NCBI GenBank assembly: GCA_903856725.1 | Contig: CAIOCT010000028.1 | Span: forward strand, 1 to 36,305 | Direction of reading: 5' to 3' | DNA: 36,305 bases | Source of the DNA: an uncultured Verrucomicrobiota bacterium | GTDB lineage: Bacteria > Verrucomicrobiota > Verrucomicrobiia > Opitutales > Opitutaceae | Shown here: one piece after another, positions 27,692 through 35,443 of the stretch | Position numbering within the stretch: the first letter of the stretch is position 1 | Layout: each line of letters begins with the position of its first letter | Position numbers and translations under genes: made by a program | Notes under the pieces: generated by a model | Seen by the model: only the letters and a program-made list of their open reading frames with translations | Databases searched by the model: none | Told to the model about the DNA's origin: nothing

Positions 27692-28323
27692 GGGCAAGTG
27701 CCAGGAGTAGCTGTAATCGGCATAAGTAGGCGAAGGTCCCAGTTTTTTTTACCATGCGGGGTGGTAATCACCGTGGCGTGAAGGGTTTTAAAATGCCGGC
27801 TGAGTCGGCGCCAGATGGCCGCCGCGTTCCCCCACTGATAAAGCGAAATAACGAGAATCCCTTCTGGCTCCAGTGCGCCCGCCAAGCGTACGAGGGTGGC
27901 CGCGGGATCATGAAAATAACCGATGACCTCGTTAATCACGATCACATCGTAGCGCGTAGACGGGTTCCATGTTTCAAGATTACCTTGTTCAAGGATCGCC
28001 GTCAGAGGGAGCGTCGCGCGGGCTTGCCGAATTGCTTCGGCTGAAAAATCAACCCCATGGTAGCTCGCTAGTTCGTTCGGTTGGAAATGCGTGAAGAGGC
28101 GACCGCTACCGCACCCCGCATCTAACAGCTTAGACTTGAAATGATGGCTCCTGATTAAAGCAGCCACGGCAGTATAGCGGACGTGTTCCTCAGCTGAATC
28201 GAGGAGTTGCCAGTGGCCTGCGCAAAATTCGTGATCGAAGGCCGCCGCTGGCACGGGGTGGCCAAAGCCGCGTGGGGCATCGATGAAACGACGGCGCAGG
28301 TAAGGCAGGATTTTGATAAACAC
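27688..28323 (-). CDS. Class I SAM-dependent methyltransferase
   Basis: A 211-residue protein with a Rossmann-type methyltransferase domain. Motif I is KLLDAGCGSGRL at residues 65-76, followed by the acidic GVDFSAEAI (motif II) and VIVINEVIGYFHDPAATL (motif post-II and III). It is probably a methyltransferase acting on a sugar of the repeat unit or on its end, since it sits between a deacetylase and a glycosyltransferase. The start is GTG at 28323, and the stop overlaps the GT-B gene start by 4 bp. Residues 1-50 are a family-specific N-terminal extension. An alternative role in small-molecule methylation cannot be excluded. Confidence 0.88.
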   Translation of the reverse strand: MFIKILPYLRRRFIDAPRGFGHPVPAAAFDHEFCAGHWQLLDSAEEHVRYTAVAALIRSHHFKSKLLDAGCGSGRLFTHFQPNELASYHGVDFSAEAIRQARATLPLTAILEQGNLETWNPSTRYDVIVINEVIGYFHDPAATLVRLAGALEPEGILVISLYQWGNAAAIWRRLSRHFKTLHATVITTPHGKKNWDLRLLMPITATPGTCP

Positions 28324-28337
28324 GAAACGAGAGTCGC

Positions 28338-29087
28338 TTAATATTCGAAGAAGAATTCTTCGTCAGAATAAAAAATATTAACAAAACCGGTGGGGAGAAC
28401 GGCGTGTGGCCACGGGGGCGTTGGCTCAATTTGAGAACGGTAACATGCCAGCACTGTACGCTTCGGTGCGTTACTCGGGGGGGATTTCAATCGCCATACC
28501 CGACCAGTCCAGAGGGGACGGAGGAGTCGTTGCGAACTCCACCGAGCCCAAATAGGGTATTCAAAAATACGGGGACGAAGGTGCGTGAGCTCCAGAGCGC
28601 GCTGGGCAATCTGGTGGGCGGCGGCGTGTTCTGAGCTCCCATCGTTACGGCAGGGTAGAAATAATTCGGTGGGTTCGCTGGCGGTAAATGAAGCAGCGAG
28701 CTGGCGGGCTAGTGCTTCAAAGTCAGCGGCACTGAGATGGGCTAACGTGCCGTCAGGAGCATCAAGAAATTTGAGGTCAGTCGCTTCGACGTGGAGACCT
28801 TGCATGGCTTGGGTAGCTTCGGCGCGGCGAAGGATCGCCAAGTTTGACGGACTGAGTTGGGGATGGTTGGGATGGGAACCAGCGCCGTCGGTAAGGTAGA
28901 TGATATTGACTGGTAGATTAAGTTTACGCCGCGTCAGTATGAGGGCCGCGCACCCGAATGCTTCGTCGTCTTGATGGGGCGCCAAAATCACGCTGCGACT
29001 CCCAGGGACTAGCTGGTAAGATCGACTACACAGGCGCATCATAAAAGTGATCGCGATGCGCAGGAGGCGGCGGGATATATTTTTCAT
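28338..29087 (-). CDS. PIG-L family deacetylase
   Basis: A 249-residue metal-dependent de-N-acetylase of the PIG-L/MshB/LmbE family. The metal-binding and catalytic motif PHQDDE is at residues 37-42 (the usual form is PHPDDE), followed by YLTDGAGSHPNHP and RRAEATQAMQGL, and a later HAAAHQIA segment giving the third His ligand near residue 155. Such enzymes remove acetyl from GlcNAc-type sugars, so this may create a free amine in the glycan. The N-terminal 25 residues are basic and hydrophobic and might be a membrane anchor, but this is weak. The ATG at 29087 overlaps the upstream GT4 stop by 4 bp. The Pro-to-Gln change is not at a ligand. Confidence 0.9.
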   Translation of the reverse strand: MKNISRRLLRIAITFMMRLCSRSYQLVPGSRSVILAPHQDDEAFGCAALILTRRKLNLPVNIIYLTDGAGSHPNHPQLSPSNLAILRRAEATQAMQGLHVEATDLKFLDAPDGTLAHLSAADFEALARQLAASFTASEPTELFLPCRNDGSSEHAAAHQIAQRALELTHLRPRIFEYPIWARWSSQRLLRPLWTGRVWRLKSPPSNAPKRTVLACYRSQIEPTPPWPHAVLPTGFVNIFYSDEEFFFEY

Positions 29088-30292
29088 GAAGCGGAACTCT
29101 TGAGCGCGTGCGTTACGATCTCGACAAGGCGGGGGGCTTCACATTCCCAACAATAGTGGTTGGCCGCAGCTGCCCGCGCGCAGGCTTGGGCCCGGGCGAG
29201 TAGGGCGCGATCTCCGATGAGATTATCGAGCATGGTTGCGGTCGCGTCGGGATTATTGAGGTCAATAAATTTTCCAGCACCGGGGGCTTGCGCGAGCACT
29301 TCTCGCTGTCCCGACGTGGGCGTGGCCACGATGGCAAGCCCTGCGTTCAGGTATTGGAGGATTTTATTTGTGATGGTGAGATCACGATTGGGAATTTCGG
29401 TTAATTCTAGGGCGAGTCCAATGTCGTGTTGAGCGATTAACGTCGGCAATTCAAGCGGTGGCACGAGGGGAAGGATCGTGACGCGCGCGGCAAACTCAGC
29501 GGGTAAGGCGGCGAGGAGTTGACGGTCGAAAGCCATCGTTGGTTGGCCAAGTAACACGAGCCGACTTGGGTTTTTAGTGCGCACCCAGGCGGCGCAAAAT
29601 GACTCGAGGCCACGACCAGGACCGAGCGTTTGCGAAAACCAAAAAAAAGCGGGTGGGCTGCAAGGTGGACCGGAGCGCGGATTAGGCTGTAGTGAAAATG
29701 AGTTGGTGAGGACGTACGGCGGGGTGGCTCCGTGGCGAACAGCTAGCGCAGTGCTCAGAGCGGCTGAAGTCGTGGAAGTATAAACGGCATCGAGTAAAAG
29801 CTGACGTTCAAGCTGGCGCAGCGGCGCCAAGGGCCGGGTGCGTCGGGCTGCGGGTAACAAATCTTCGGAATGCCAGTCTTCAAAGTCTGCGGCAACGCGT
29901 CGCCCCTGTTTAAGTAGGTCGCCGCCAATCCAAAAAGGAATTTCGTTATGAACAATCGTGAGATCAGCCGGCAGGGCGAACGCGCGGCGACGCAGTGAAT
30001 TTACCGGACCCAAGGCATGCAAGGTGGGCCAGCCGGCTGCCGTCACCTGCGACGCTAGGCGAACCTGCGCACGTCGGATAAATTTGCTGAAGCCGGTAGA
30101 GTTGCGATCGACCGATTCATGCTGAAACGATGCCCCAGTGGTGAGTGCGTCTTCCATCGCGTCAAGCGCCGGAGATTCACTGACGGTCAGCAAGGTGACC
30201 TCATGCCCGGCGCGACCGAGCGTCTCCGCTTCTTTTAAAGGGCGGGGATTGCGACAGGGGCTGCCCGAGCTGATGATGAGGATGCGGCTCAT
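29084..30292 (-). CDS. Glycosyltransferase family 4
   Basis: A 402-residue GT-B enzyme beginning MSRILIISSGSPCRNPRPLKEA, where the first loop is in the usual place for GT4 acceptor domains. The donor half has SPPAFFWFSQTLGPGRGLESF near residue 215 and ITNKILQYLNAGLAIVATPTSG near residue 320, a subgroup variant in which the first Glu of E-x7-E is replaced by a Lys-containing pattern. I chose ATG 30292, giving a 4-bp ATGA overlap with the upstream gene; an in-frame upstream start at 30322 would lie inside that gene. Predicted to assemble the surface glycan. Its stop overlaps the PIG-L gene start by 4 bp. Confidence 0.83.
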   Translation of the reverse strand: MSRILIISSGSPCRNPRPLKEAETLGRAGHEVTLLTVSESPALDAMEDALTTGASFQHESVDRNSTGFSKFIRRAQVRLASQVTAAGWPTLHALGPVNSLRRRAFALPADLTIVHNEIPFWIGGDLLKQGRRVAADFEDWHSEDLLPAARRTRPLAPLRQLERQLLLDAVYTSTTSAALSTALAVRHGATPPYVLTNSFSLQPNPRSGPPCSPPAFFWFSQTLGPGRGLESFCAAWVRTKNPSRLVLLGQPTMAFDRQLLAALPAEFAARVTILPLVPPLELPTLIAQHDIGLALELTEIPNRDLTITNKILQYLNAGLAIVATPTSGQREVLAQAPGAGKFIDLNNPDATATMLDNLIGDRALLARAQACARAAAANHYCWECEAPRLVEIVTHALKSSAS

Positions 30293-31257
30293 GCGCGGAA
30301 ACGGGCGGCGAGGCGGTGCCACCAGCGGCGTTGCGTGAGCTGGGCGCGAGCTTCACTCCAGTCCACGAGACTGTCGCCCACATCGTGCAGGCCGAGTTGC
30401 GCGTCCGGCAGGTCGCCCGTCTCGACAAGCCGGATGAGCTCCGGAAGTTTCTGGTAGAAATCCGCGCAGCGATAGGGCGGGTGCAGCGTCCACATGCCAG
30501 GCGCGGCGCCGAGAAAATCTACGCGGCGCAGGCCATGTTGCGCCATCGCGGCGGTAAGGAGCCGCTCGGGCAGTTCGCGAGGCGTGTTGCCCTCGAGCAG
30601 TGCAAGCAGCAAGCCGCGGAGCGGAGCCATCTTCGGGCGCAGGGCCCCGATGCGCATTTGAAAGCGCTCGCGATCAAGAAGAAAAACACGGCTACTCATT
30701 TCAGGAAAATCGTAAGCGAGGTTGGAGCCGGCGAGGCGTTTGCCGCGCAATTCGGTGAGGCGTCCATCTAGAGCGGGCGCACCGGGCAACGGTGCGGTGA
30801 CGAAAACATCCGGTTCTTTTGCCAGCAACGCGCACGCTTCGGCCAGCCAAGTGGCTGAGCCGCCGCCAAACATCATATCGGCATCGCAATGGAGCACGTG
30901 ACGGTGGCTCGCGGCATGGAGTCCAAAAAAATATGAATAATAAGGACCGCCGCGATGATCCTTGGCTGGCACGTGTTGGCCGCCGAAGAATTCTTTGGCC
31001 ACCGCGTGGGCAGCTGGGGCGCCATAGTTGACTTCGACAATGCGCGCGCCTTCGATGGAGTGGGCGAGAGCGAGGATATTATCGCGACCCTCTGTCCAGC
31101 CGTCGGCAAATCGCCCGGCGCTGCGGTGCCGATCGATCGTGAGTAAAATTTCCGCCACTTGCTCACGCCAGGTGCGGATTTGGTGCGGCAAAACTTGTTG
31201 TGCCAGCCGGTAATCGGAAGGGGCGAGGCTGATCTGGAGGGTGACGGGAGGGATCAC
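30289..31257 (-). CDS. GT-A type glycosyltransferase-like protein, family unclear
   Basis: A 322-residue protein without a clear family match. In its favour as a GT-A glycosyltransferase are an N-terminal strand LQISLAPSDYRLA followed by WREQVAEILLTID, a conserved acidic DADMMF at residues 125-130 that fits the DxD metal site, and a later aromatic/Gly region MWTLHPPYRC. The usual GT2 start motif is not recognisable. There is no signal peptide or membrane segment. The start is GTG at 31257, overlapping the FkbM gene by 4 bp (GTGA), and the stop overlaps the next GT4 gene by 4 bp. It may define a lineage-specific sugar transferase; this is inference from the motif and position. Confidence 0.7.
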   Translation of the reverse strand: MIPPVTLQISLAPSDYRLAQQVLPHQIRTWREQVAEILLTIDRHRSAGRFADGWTEGRDNILALAHSIEGARIVEVNYGAPAAHAVAKEFFGGQHVPAKDHRGGPYYSYFFGLHAASHRHVLHCDADMMFGGGSATWLAEACALLAKEPDVFVTAPLPGAPALDGRLTELRGKRLAGSNLAYDFPEMSSRVFLLDRERFQMRIGALRPKMAPLRGLLLALLEGNTPRELPERLLTAAMAQHGLRRVDFLGAAPGMWTLHPPYRCADFYQKLPELIRLVETGDLPDAQLGLHDVGDSLVDWSEARAQLTQRRWWHRLAARFRA

Positions 31258-31982
31258 AGAGAGGCTTTACGAAACAGTGCTGTGCACCAGGCCACGCATT
31301 GCTCGCGTCGACATTTCTCATAGAAATCAACCAAGCGTAGCCCATGATCACGAAGAAACGTAATGATCTCTTCGGGAGTTGGCTGGCCGTCATAGAGTGG
31401 GAGAAAATTGAGTTCGACGAGGACGTGGTTCACTGAGCCAGTCTGAAATAAGTGGTCGGAACCCTGTAAGACCCGCAAATCGTAACCCTGAGTGTCGATT
31501 TTGAGCAGATCGATCCGGTTTAGGCCGTGCTGGTCGGCATATCGGTTAAGTGTGGTTAAGGGCATTGTTTCGAGCGCAAGTTCGCTTTCGCCATGGAATG
31601 GGTTGGCGGTGCCAGCTTGCAGTGGAAGAAAAGAGCTTAGCTCGTCATTGGCGTAGCGGTGAAATTCACGCACGCCATTCTCGTTTCCCAAGCCGCTCGC
31701 GACCAGGGTCACCTCAGGGCGATTGGCGAAGCGAGCCCGGAGGATGGACTGACATTCTGGTGACGGCTCAAATGCGTGCACGTGGGCTGTCGGGTGCATT
31801 TGCAGGATAGCTTCAGTTATTTCGCCGTGATTGGCTCCGCCATCGATACAAACCAGTTTGTGTGAATGCGGGAGGAGTAAGCCGAGGTCACGCCAGAGGT
31901 CGTGGCCCATAACAGTGCCTGGGGGTTCTCGCAACAGACGAAGGCCAGCTAGGGAGAGCCAGCGTTTGATTTTTTGCTTCAT
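31254..31982 (-). CDS. FkbM family methyltransferase
   Basis: A 242-residue SAM-dependent methyltransferase of the FkbM family, which makes O-methyl groups on polyketides and sugars. The SAM site CIDGGANHGEIT is at residues 45-56, followed by HAFEPSPECQ, TLVASGLGNENG and the family hallmark LLKIDTQGYDLRVLQG near residue 170. The substrate is probably a sugar of the surface glycan, given the neighbours. I start at ATG 31982, 2 bp after the upstream stop; the frame is open further up to 32045 but inside the upstream gene. The stop overlaps the next gene by 4 bp. Confidence 0.9.
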   Translation of the reverse strand: MKQKIKRWLSLAGLRLLREPPGTVMGHDLWRDLGLLLPHSHKLVCIDGGANHGEITEAILQMHPTAHVHAFEPSPECQSILRARFANRPEVTLVASGLGNENGVREFHRYANDELSSFLPLQAGTANPFHGESELALETMPLTTLNRYADQHGLNRIDLLKIDTQGYDLRVLQGSDHLFQTGSVNHVLVELNFLPLYDGQPTPEEIITFLRDHGLRLVDFYEKCRREQCVAWCTALFRKASL

Positions 31983-31984
31983 GA

Positions 31985-32980
31985 TCAATCTAGTGGCGCA
32001 GATTTTTTGGAAAAATTCATGAGTTCGAGAAAGTGGCCGGCGCATTTCTCAAGCGTGAGGTTTTCAAGAATATAGTCGCGCGGGGCGAAGCGACCCGCGC
32101 GCTGCGCGGCGAGAAATGCGGGTAGTTGCAGCGAAAACTCAGACGCATCGCGGAAAGTCAGGCCACAGCGCGCATCGAAATACGGCACAGAAGTTGCAGG
32201 AATTATAGTCTGGCCCCAGTGGAAACGGTTTGGGTCCTCTAGGAAGCCGGGATTCCATGCTAATAAAGGCACGCCACTGGCCAAGGCTTCCTGGGCAGCG
32301 ATTCCTTGGCTCTCGTGAGGGGATAAGAAAATCATGGCCCGGCAACGGCCAAGGGCGGCCTGAAAGGCCTTCGGATCGTAGGCGCCGTAGCGCAGTATTT
32401 CGTGCGTGCAGCCGACCTGCGCTAAGATCGCGCGGATGGGGGTGAAGAGTTCGGTCTCACGTGCTTCGCGGTCCCAGTGGATTTTATCATAGATGAGAAA
32501 ATCTATCGTTTTCGTATTGAATGCAGTTGGCGACCATCGGTCGGTGTCGATGCCCACTGGCCAAATTGCGCACCGTTCGCCGAAGTAAGGACGGTAAATC
32601 GCATCGCACCATGCGCTGTGCTGGAGGTAGCGCACGACGGGATAATCCTTGCAGAGAGTGGGCCATTCAGACGGATGGGTCATTAGCCCAATGCCGGCTA
32701 CGACCGGATTGGGTTGATTATAACCGTCGAGGGAATGCCGGCCGCATCCCAGTACGGCAACGCGGTCGGTCGGTTGAAGTTTGCGAAAGGGCAGGTTTAC
32801 TTGGTAGCGAATGCCGAGTAGGTCGAGGCCCAGGCAGAGATTGAGAAAAACTTTTTCTACGCCACCCGCCCTCGGCTTACCTCGAATGATTCGTCGCGCG
32901 ATCGGCCTCACCCAGCGGTCGCCAGGTACCCAGCGGTCGCGCTCAGGCTCTCGGCGATAATAAAGACAGAGGCGGCTCAT
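31985..32980 (-). CDS. GT-B glycosyltransferase (GT4-like)
   Basis: A 331-residue protein. Near the N-terminus it has the loop KPRAGGVEKVFLNLCLGL, consistent with a GT-B acceptor domain. The donor half contains AMIFLSPHESQGIAAQEALASGVPLLAWN near residue 235-262, where HESQGIAAQEA gives the E-x7-E motif. The N-terminal domain is shorter than in standard GT4 enzymes, about 330 residues in total. ATG 32980 is the obvious start; it is 36 bp from the upstream CgeB-like gene. A cytoplasmic transferase role in the glycan pathway is predicted; donor and linkage are unknown. Confidence 0.78.
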   Translation of the reverse strand: MSRLCLYYRREPERDRWVPGDRWVRPIARRIIRGKPRAGGVEKVFLNLCLGLDLLGIRYQVNLPFRKLQPTDRVAVLGCGRHSLDGYNQPNPVVAGIGLMTHPSEWPTLCKDYPVVRYLQHSAWCDAIYRPYFGERCAIWPVGIDTDRWSPTAFNTKTIDFLIYDKIHWDREARETELFTPIRAILAQVGCTHEILRYGAYDPKAFQAALGRCRAMIFLSPHESQGIAAQEALASGVPLLAWNPGFLEDPNRFHWGQTIIPATSVPYFDARCGLTFRDASEFSLQLPAFLAAQRAGRFAPRDYILENLTLEKCAGHFLELMNFSKKSAPLD

Positions 32981-33016
32981 CCCGGGAATAATTTCACCAA
33001 TTTGTAAGAGCAGATG

Positions 33017-34174
33017 TCATGCAGCGAGACCGAGCTGACCGAAGATACGCGAAAGGCTGCGGGCAATCGTATGCTCGGCCAGCGCGCGACGCTGGCCGAG
33101 CCGGCGAAGATTGGCGCGCCGCTTGGGATCGCGCTGAAGTTGGGCTACTTTCTCTAAAAGCTCATTCGTGTTACTATAAATTTCAATCTCAGTGCCGAGA
33201 TCATAAAGGTCTTCTAGCCCAGGCGCCTTTTCCGTAAGATAGCAGGTGCCGAGCATTGGGGCCTCGACGTCGCGCAGTCGTGAGTATCGGCCTGGTTTGG
33301 AGAACGAATGATGAAAGCTGGGATAACGGTTGATACCGAGCACGACCTGGCTCTCGCGGGTGGCGCGGAAATATTTCTCCCTTTCGACAAGCGGCTGCCA
33401 GGATTGCGCAATCCAGTCTTTAGGGCGCAGTCGGTGGAGCTGATAGGTCCCGCGCTTCGCGAAGCCCTGTAGACCATGCGTGCGAAGAAACGCTAGCTGG
33501 TTGGCTAACGTTTTGCCGAAGGCGCGCGGTGAAGGTTTTGCGGCGGGGTCTCCGGGCAGCCAGCCGTCGCCGTAGAGTCGCAGCAGTAAACCGCGTGCAA
33601 CCGCTTCACCGAGCAGATCCTCGCGTAGTATGTCGCGAGATCCGATGAAGGTTATATCTCGGTTTTCTTTTTTTGGCACGACGCGCAGTTCTGGTGTAAC
33701 CCACATCGGCATCGGTGCATAGATGAATGGAAATCCAGCTGCTCGGTAGAGTGAACGTGCATCCGCCTCGGGTACCCAGTGTAGGTCGAAGCCGCGAAAA
33801 TTGTGAGGCACGCGGGTGAATTCACGTACATTGTCGCAGAAGAAATTTACACAGGGAATACCAAGCGCCTGAATGTCGGCCACGGCCACAGGTTCCACTT
33901 GATCAGGGAAAAGATAGCTAAGAAAAAGATCGATTGGCTTACGAGCGTGCTCGGCACGAATAAATTCTATGGTGCGCGTCCATGTTTCGCCAAGCCAGCA
34001 CGCGCGGGCTTCGGGATTCAGGGGGGTCAACCCCTCAGCCCAGTCAACGCGAGGTGTCTCGAGCACCTCGTGCCCGGCTTCTGTGATGCCCTGTTTGAAG
34101 TAGAACTCCCAAAAAGTGTAGCCAGGCACGGCGTGAGGGCGGAGAGACTGTTGGCTGCTAAGAAAAATTCGCAT
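33017..34174 (-). CDS. CgeB-like glycosyltransferase family protein
   Basis: A 385-residue protein with the two-domain layout of CgeB-like GT-B enzymes. The N-terminal half has PIDLFLSYLFPDQVEPVAV and PCVNFFCDNVREF, then HWVPEADARSLYRAAGFPF near residue 155. A middle strand ITFIGSRDILREDLL follows, and the C-terminal half contains VVLGINRYPSFHHSFSKPGRYSRLRDVEAPMLGTCYL, where the RLRDVEAPMLGT block is the family's donor-site region, with a final IEIYSNTNELLEKV segment. CgeB itself is a spore-coat glycosylation protein of Bacillus; here the gene is in a Gram-negative polysaccharide locus. ATG 34174 directly follows the upstream TAA with no spacer. Confidence 0.82.
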   Translation of the reverse strand: MRIFLSSQQSLRPHAVPGYTFWEFYFKQGITEAGHEVLETPRVDWAEGLTPLNPEARACWLGETWTRTIEFIRAEHARKPIDLFLSYLFPDQVEPVAVADIQALGIPCVNFFCDNVREFTRVPHNFRGFDLHWVPEADARSLYRAAGFPFIYAPMPMWVTPELRVVPKKENRDITFIGSRDILREDLLGEAVARGLLLRLYGDGWLPGDPAAKPSPRAFGKTLANQLAFLRTHGLQGFAKRGTYQLHRLRPKDWIAQSWQPLVEREKYFRATRESQVVLGINRYPSFHHSFSKPGRYSRLRDVEAPMLGTCYLTEKAPGLEDLYDLGTEIEIYSNTNELLEKVAQLQRDPKRRANLRRLGQRRALAEHTIARSLSRIFGQLGLAA

Positions 34175-35425
34175 TTAGTGGGTCGATATTCGCCACTGTT
34201 TGTAGAAAGCCACTAGCCGGGGCTGCAGCCGAAACTCGCACACCCACGATAAACCGAGTGTTAATGCGAGCCAGCTGATGACTGCACCTAGATAATTGGC
34301 TAGGCCAGTCTGCCAAGGATACCACTGGACCACAAAAAAACTAATGGGTAGATGAAATAAATAGAGCCCATATGAAATTTTTCCAAGGGGTCTAAATTTT
34401 TTTAACAACCTCTGCCCCCAAGTCGCGCTCTCAAGAAATAGCAGCGGCAGAGCTAGGACGAGTGCGGCGCTCGCTATCGTCCAGGGGGCATTTTCCAGTA
34501 ACCGGCCCATTTTCCAGAGAAGAATGCAGGTGCCAAGCGGGATCATCACCGACACCCAGCGCAATGCTTTGAGGCCGGGAAAATCAATTTCCAATACCCC
34601 AGAAAAAACGACTACGCATACGGGCAGCAAAAAAAGATCGGGCAGTTGGATGGCGGTACACCCAGCATAGGGCAAGCCAATGCCGTTGAGCAGCATCTTG
34701 CCCGGGCACAATCTCTCAGTGGCGATCGCTAGCAGCAGAAAGGCGATGAGCGGCGTAGAAGACTTCGCTGGGCGGTTCCAGGCGAGCAGTAATCCAGTTA
34801 GCCAGAAAAAGGCCCCACTCGACCATCCTCCGAGAACAGAAAAAATTCCCCCTTCAAACCAATCTGCGACTGGCAGAATTAAAAAAAGAATAGCCAGTGG
34901 CCAAACCCGAGGTTGCCACCGCCATATTAAAATAAACCCGAAATAGTAAACCATTTCGTAGTGGAGGCTCCAGACAGGCAGATCGCCCATGAGCGGTTGG
35001 ATGCCCCATGCGCAATTTTGTAGGAAAATAATATTTTCGCCAAGATTTTGCCAAGAGCTGCCTTGAAATGCGAGCCAACCAGCGCCAAGTGCGATCAGGT
35101 AAACTGGTACGATCCGTAGGCACCGGCGGTAAATGTAATCGTTGATGAGTGATGGTGAGAATTGCTTTCGGTTGGTCAGTCCAATCACATAACCTGAGGT
35201 GATAAAAAAAATCATCACCGCGGATCGTGACAGATGGATGTTCCGAGCCCATTCGGCCGAAAGCGCGAAAGGGCCAAGCTCGCCGTCACCCATAATGTGA
35301 ACATACATCACCGAGCATGCCGCAAAGCCGCGCAGGCCATCTAGACGGTTGTCGTACGAAATTTTATCATTCTGGTTATTTGCCGCAAAACGAAGCCCGA
35401 GCAATTTTGAAAGTAATGAATTCAT
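34175..35425 (-). CDS. Acyltransferase family 3 membrane protein (OafA/YrhL-like)
   Basis: A 416-residue polytopic membrane protein with about ten membrane segments, predicted to transfer acyl groups (often acetyl) to surface glycans across the inner membrane. The N-terminal signature is YDNRLDGLRGFAACSVMYVH with RLDGLRG and a following His, then FFITSGYVIG near residue 75, both hallmarks of acyltransferase 3. No C-terminal SGNH domain is present, so this is the short form. The start ATG 35425 is 18 bp from the upstream gene stop. Together with the WcaF-like gene it suggests at least two acylation steps. Confidence 0.92.
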   Translation of the reverse strand: MNSLLSKLLGLRFAANNQNDKISYDNRLDGLRGFAACSVMYVHIMGDGELGPFALSAEWARNIHLSRSAVMIFFITSGYVIGLTNRKQFSPSLINDYIYRRCLRIVPVYLIALGAGWLAFQGSSWQNLGENIIFLQNCAWGIQPLMGDLPVWSLHYEMVYYFGFILIWRWQPRVWPLAILFLILPVADWFEGGIFSVLGGWSSGAFFWLTGLLLAWNRPAKSSTPLIAFLLLAIATERLCPGKMLLNGIGLPYAGCTAIQLPDLFLLPVCVVVFSGVLEIDFPGLKALRWVSVMIPLGTCILLWKMGRLLENAPWTIASAALVLALPLLFLESATWGQRLLKKFRPLGKISYGLYLFHLPISFFVVQWYPWQTGLANYLGAVISWLALTLGLSWVCEFRLQPRLVAFYKQWRISTH

Positions 35426-35443
35426 TGACGGTCGGCGCGCAGG

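Noticed and set aside
30316-30771. 151-residue plus-strand open frame
   Set aside because: It is antisense to the GT-A gene, whose motif and overlaps support the minus strand; the frame has no recognisable domain.
33803-34216. 137-residue plus-strand open frame crossing a gene boundary
   Set aside because: It is antisense to the CgeB-like and acyltransferase genes and has no recognisable domain.
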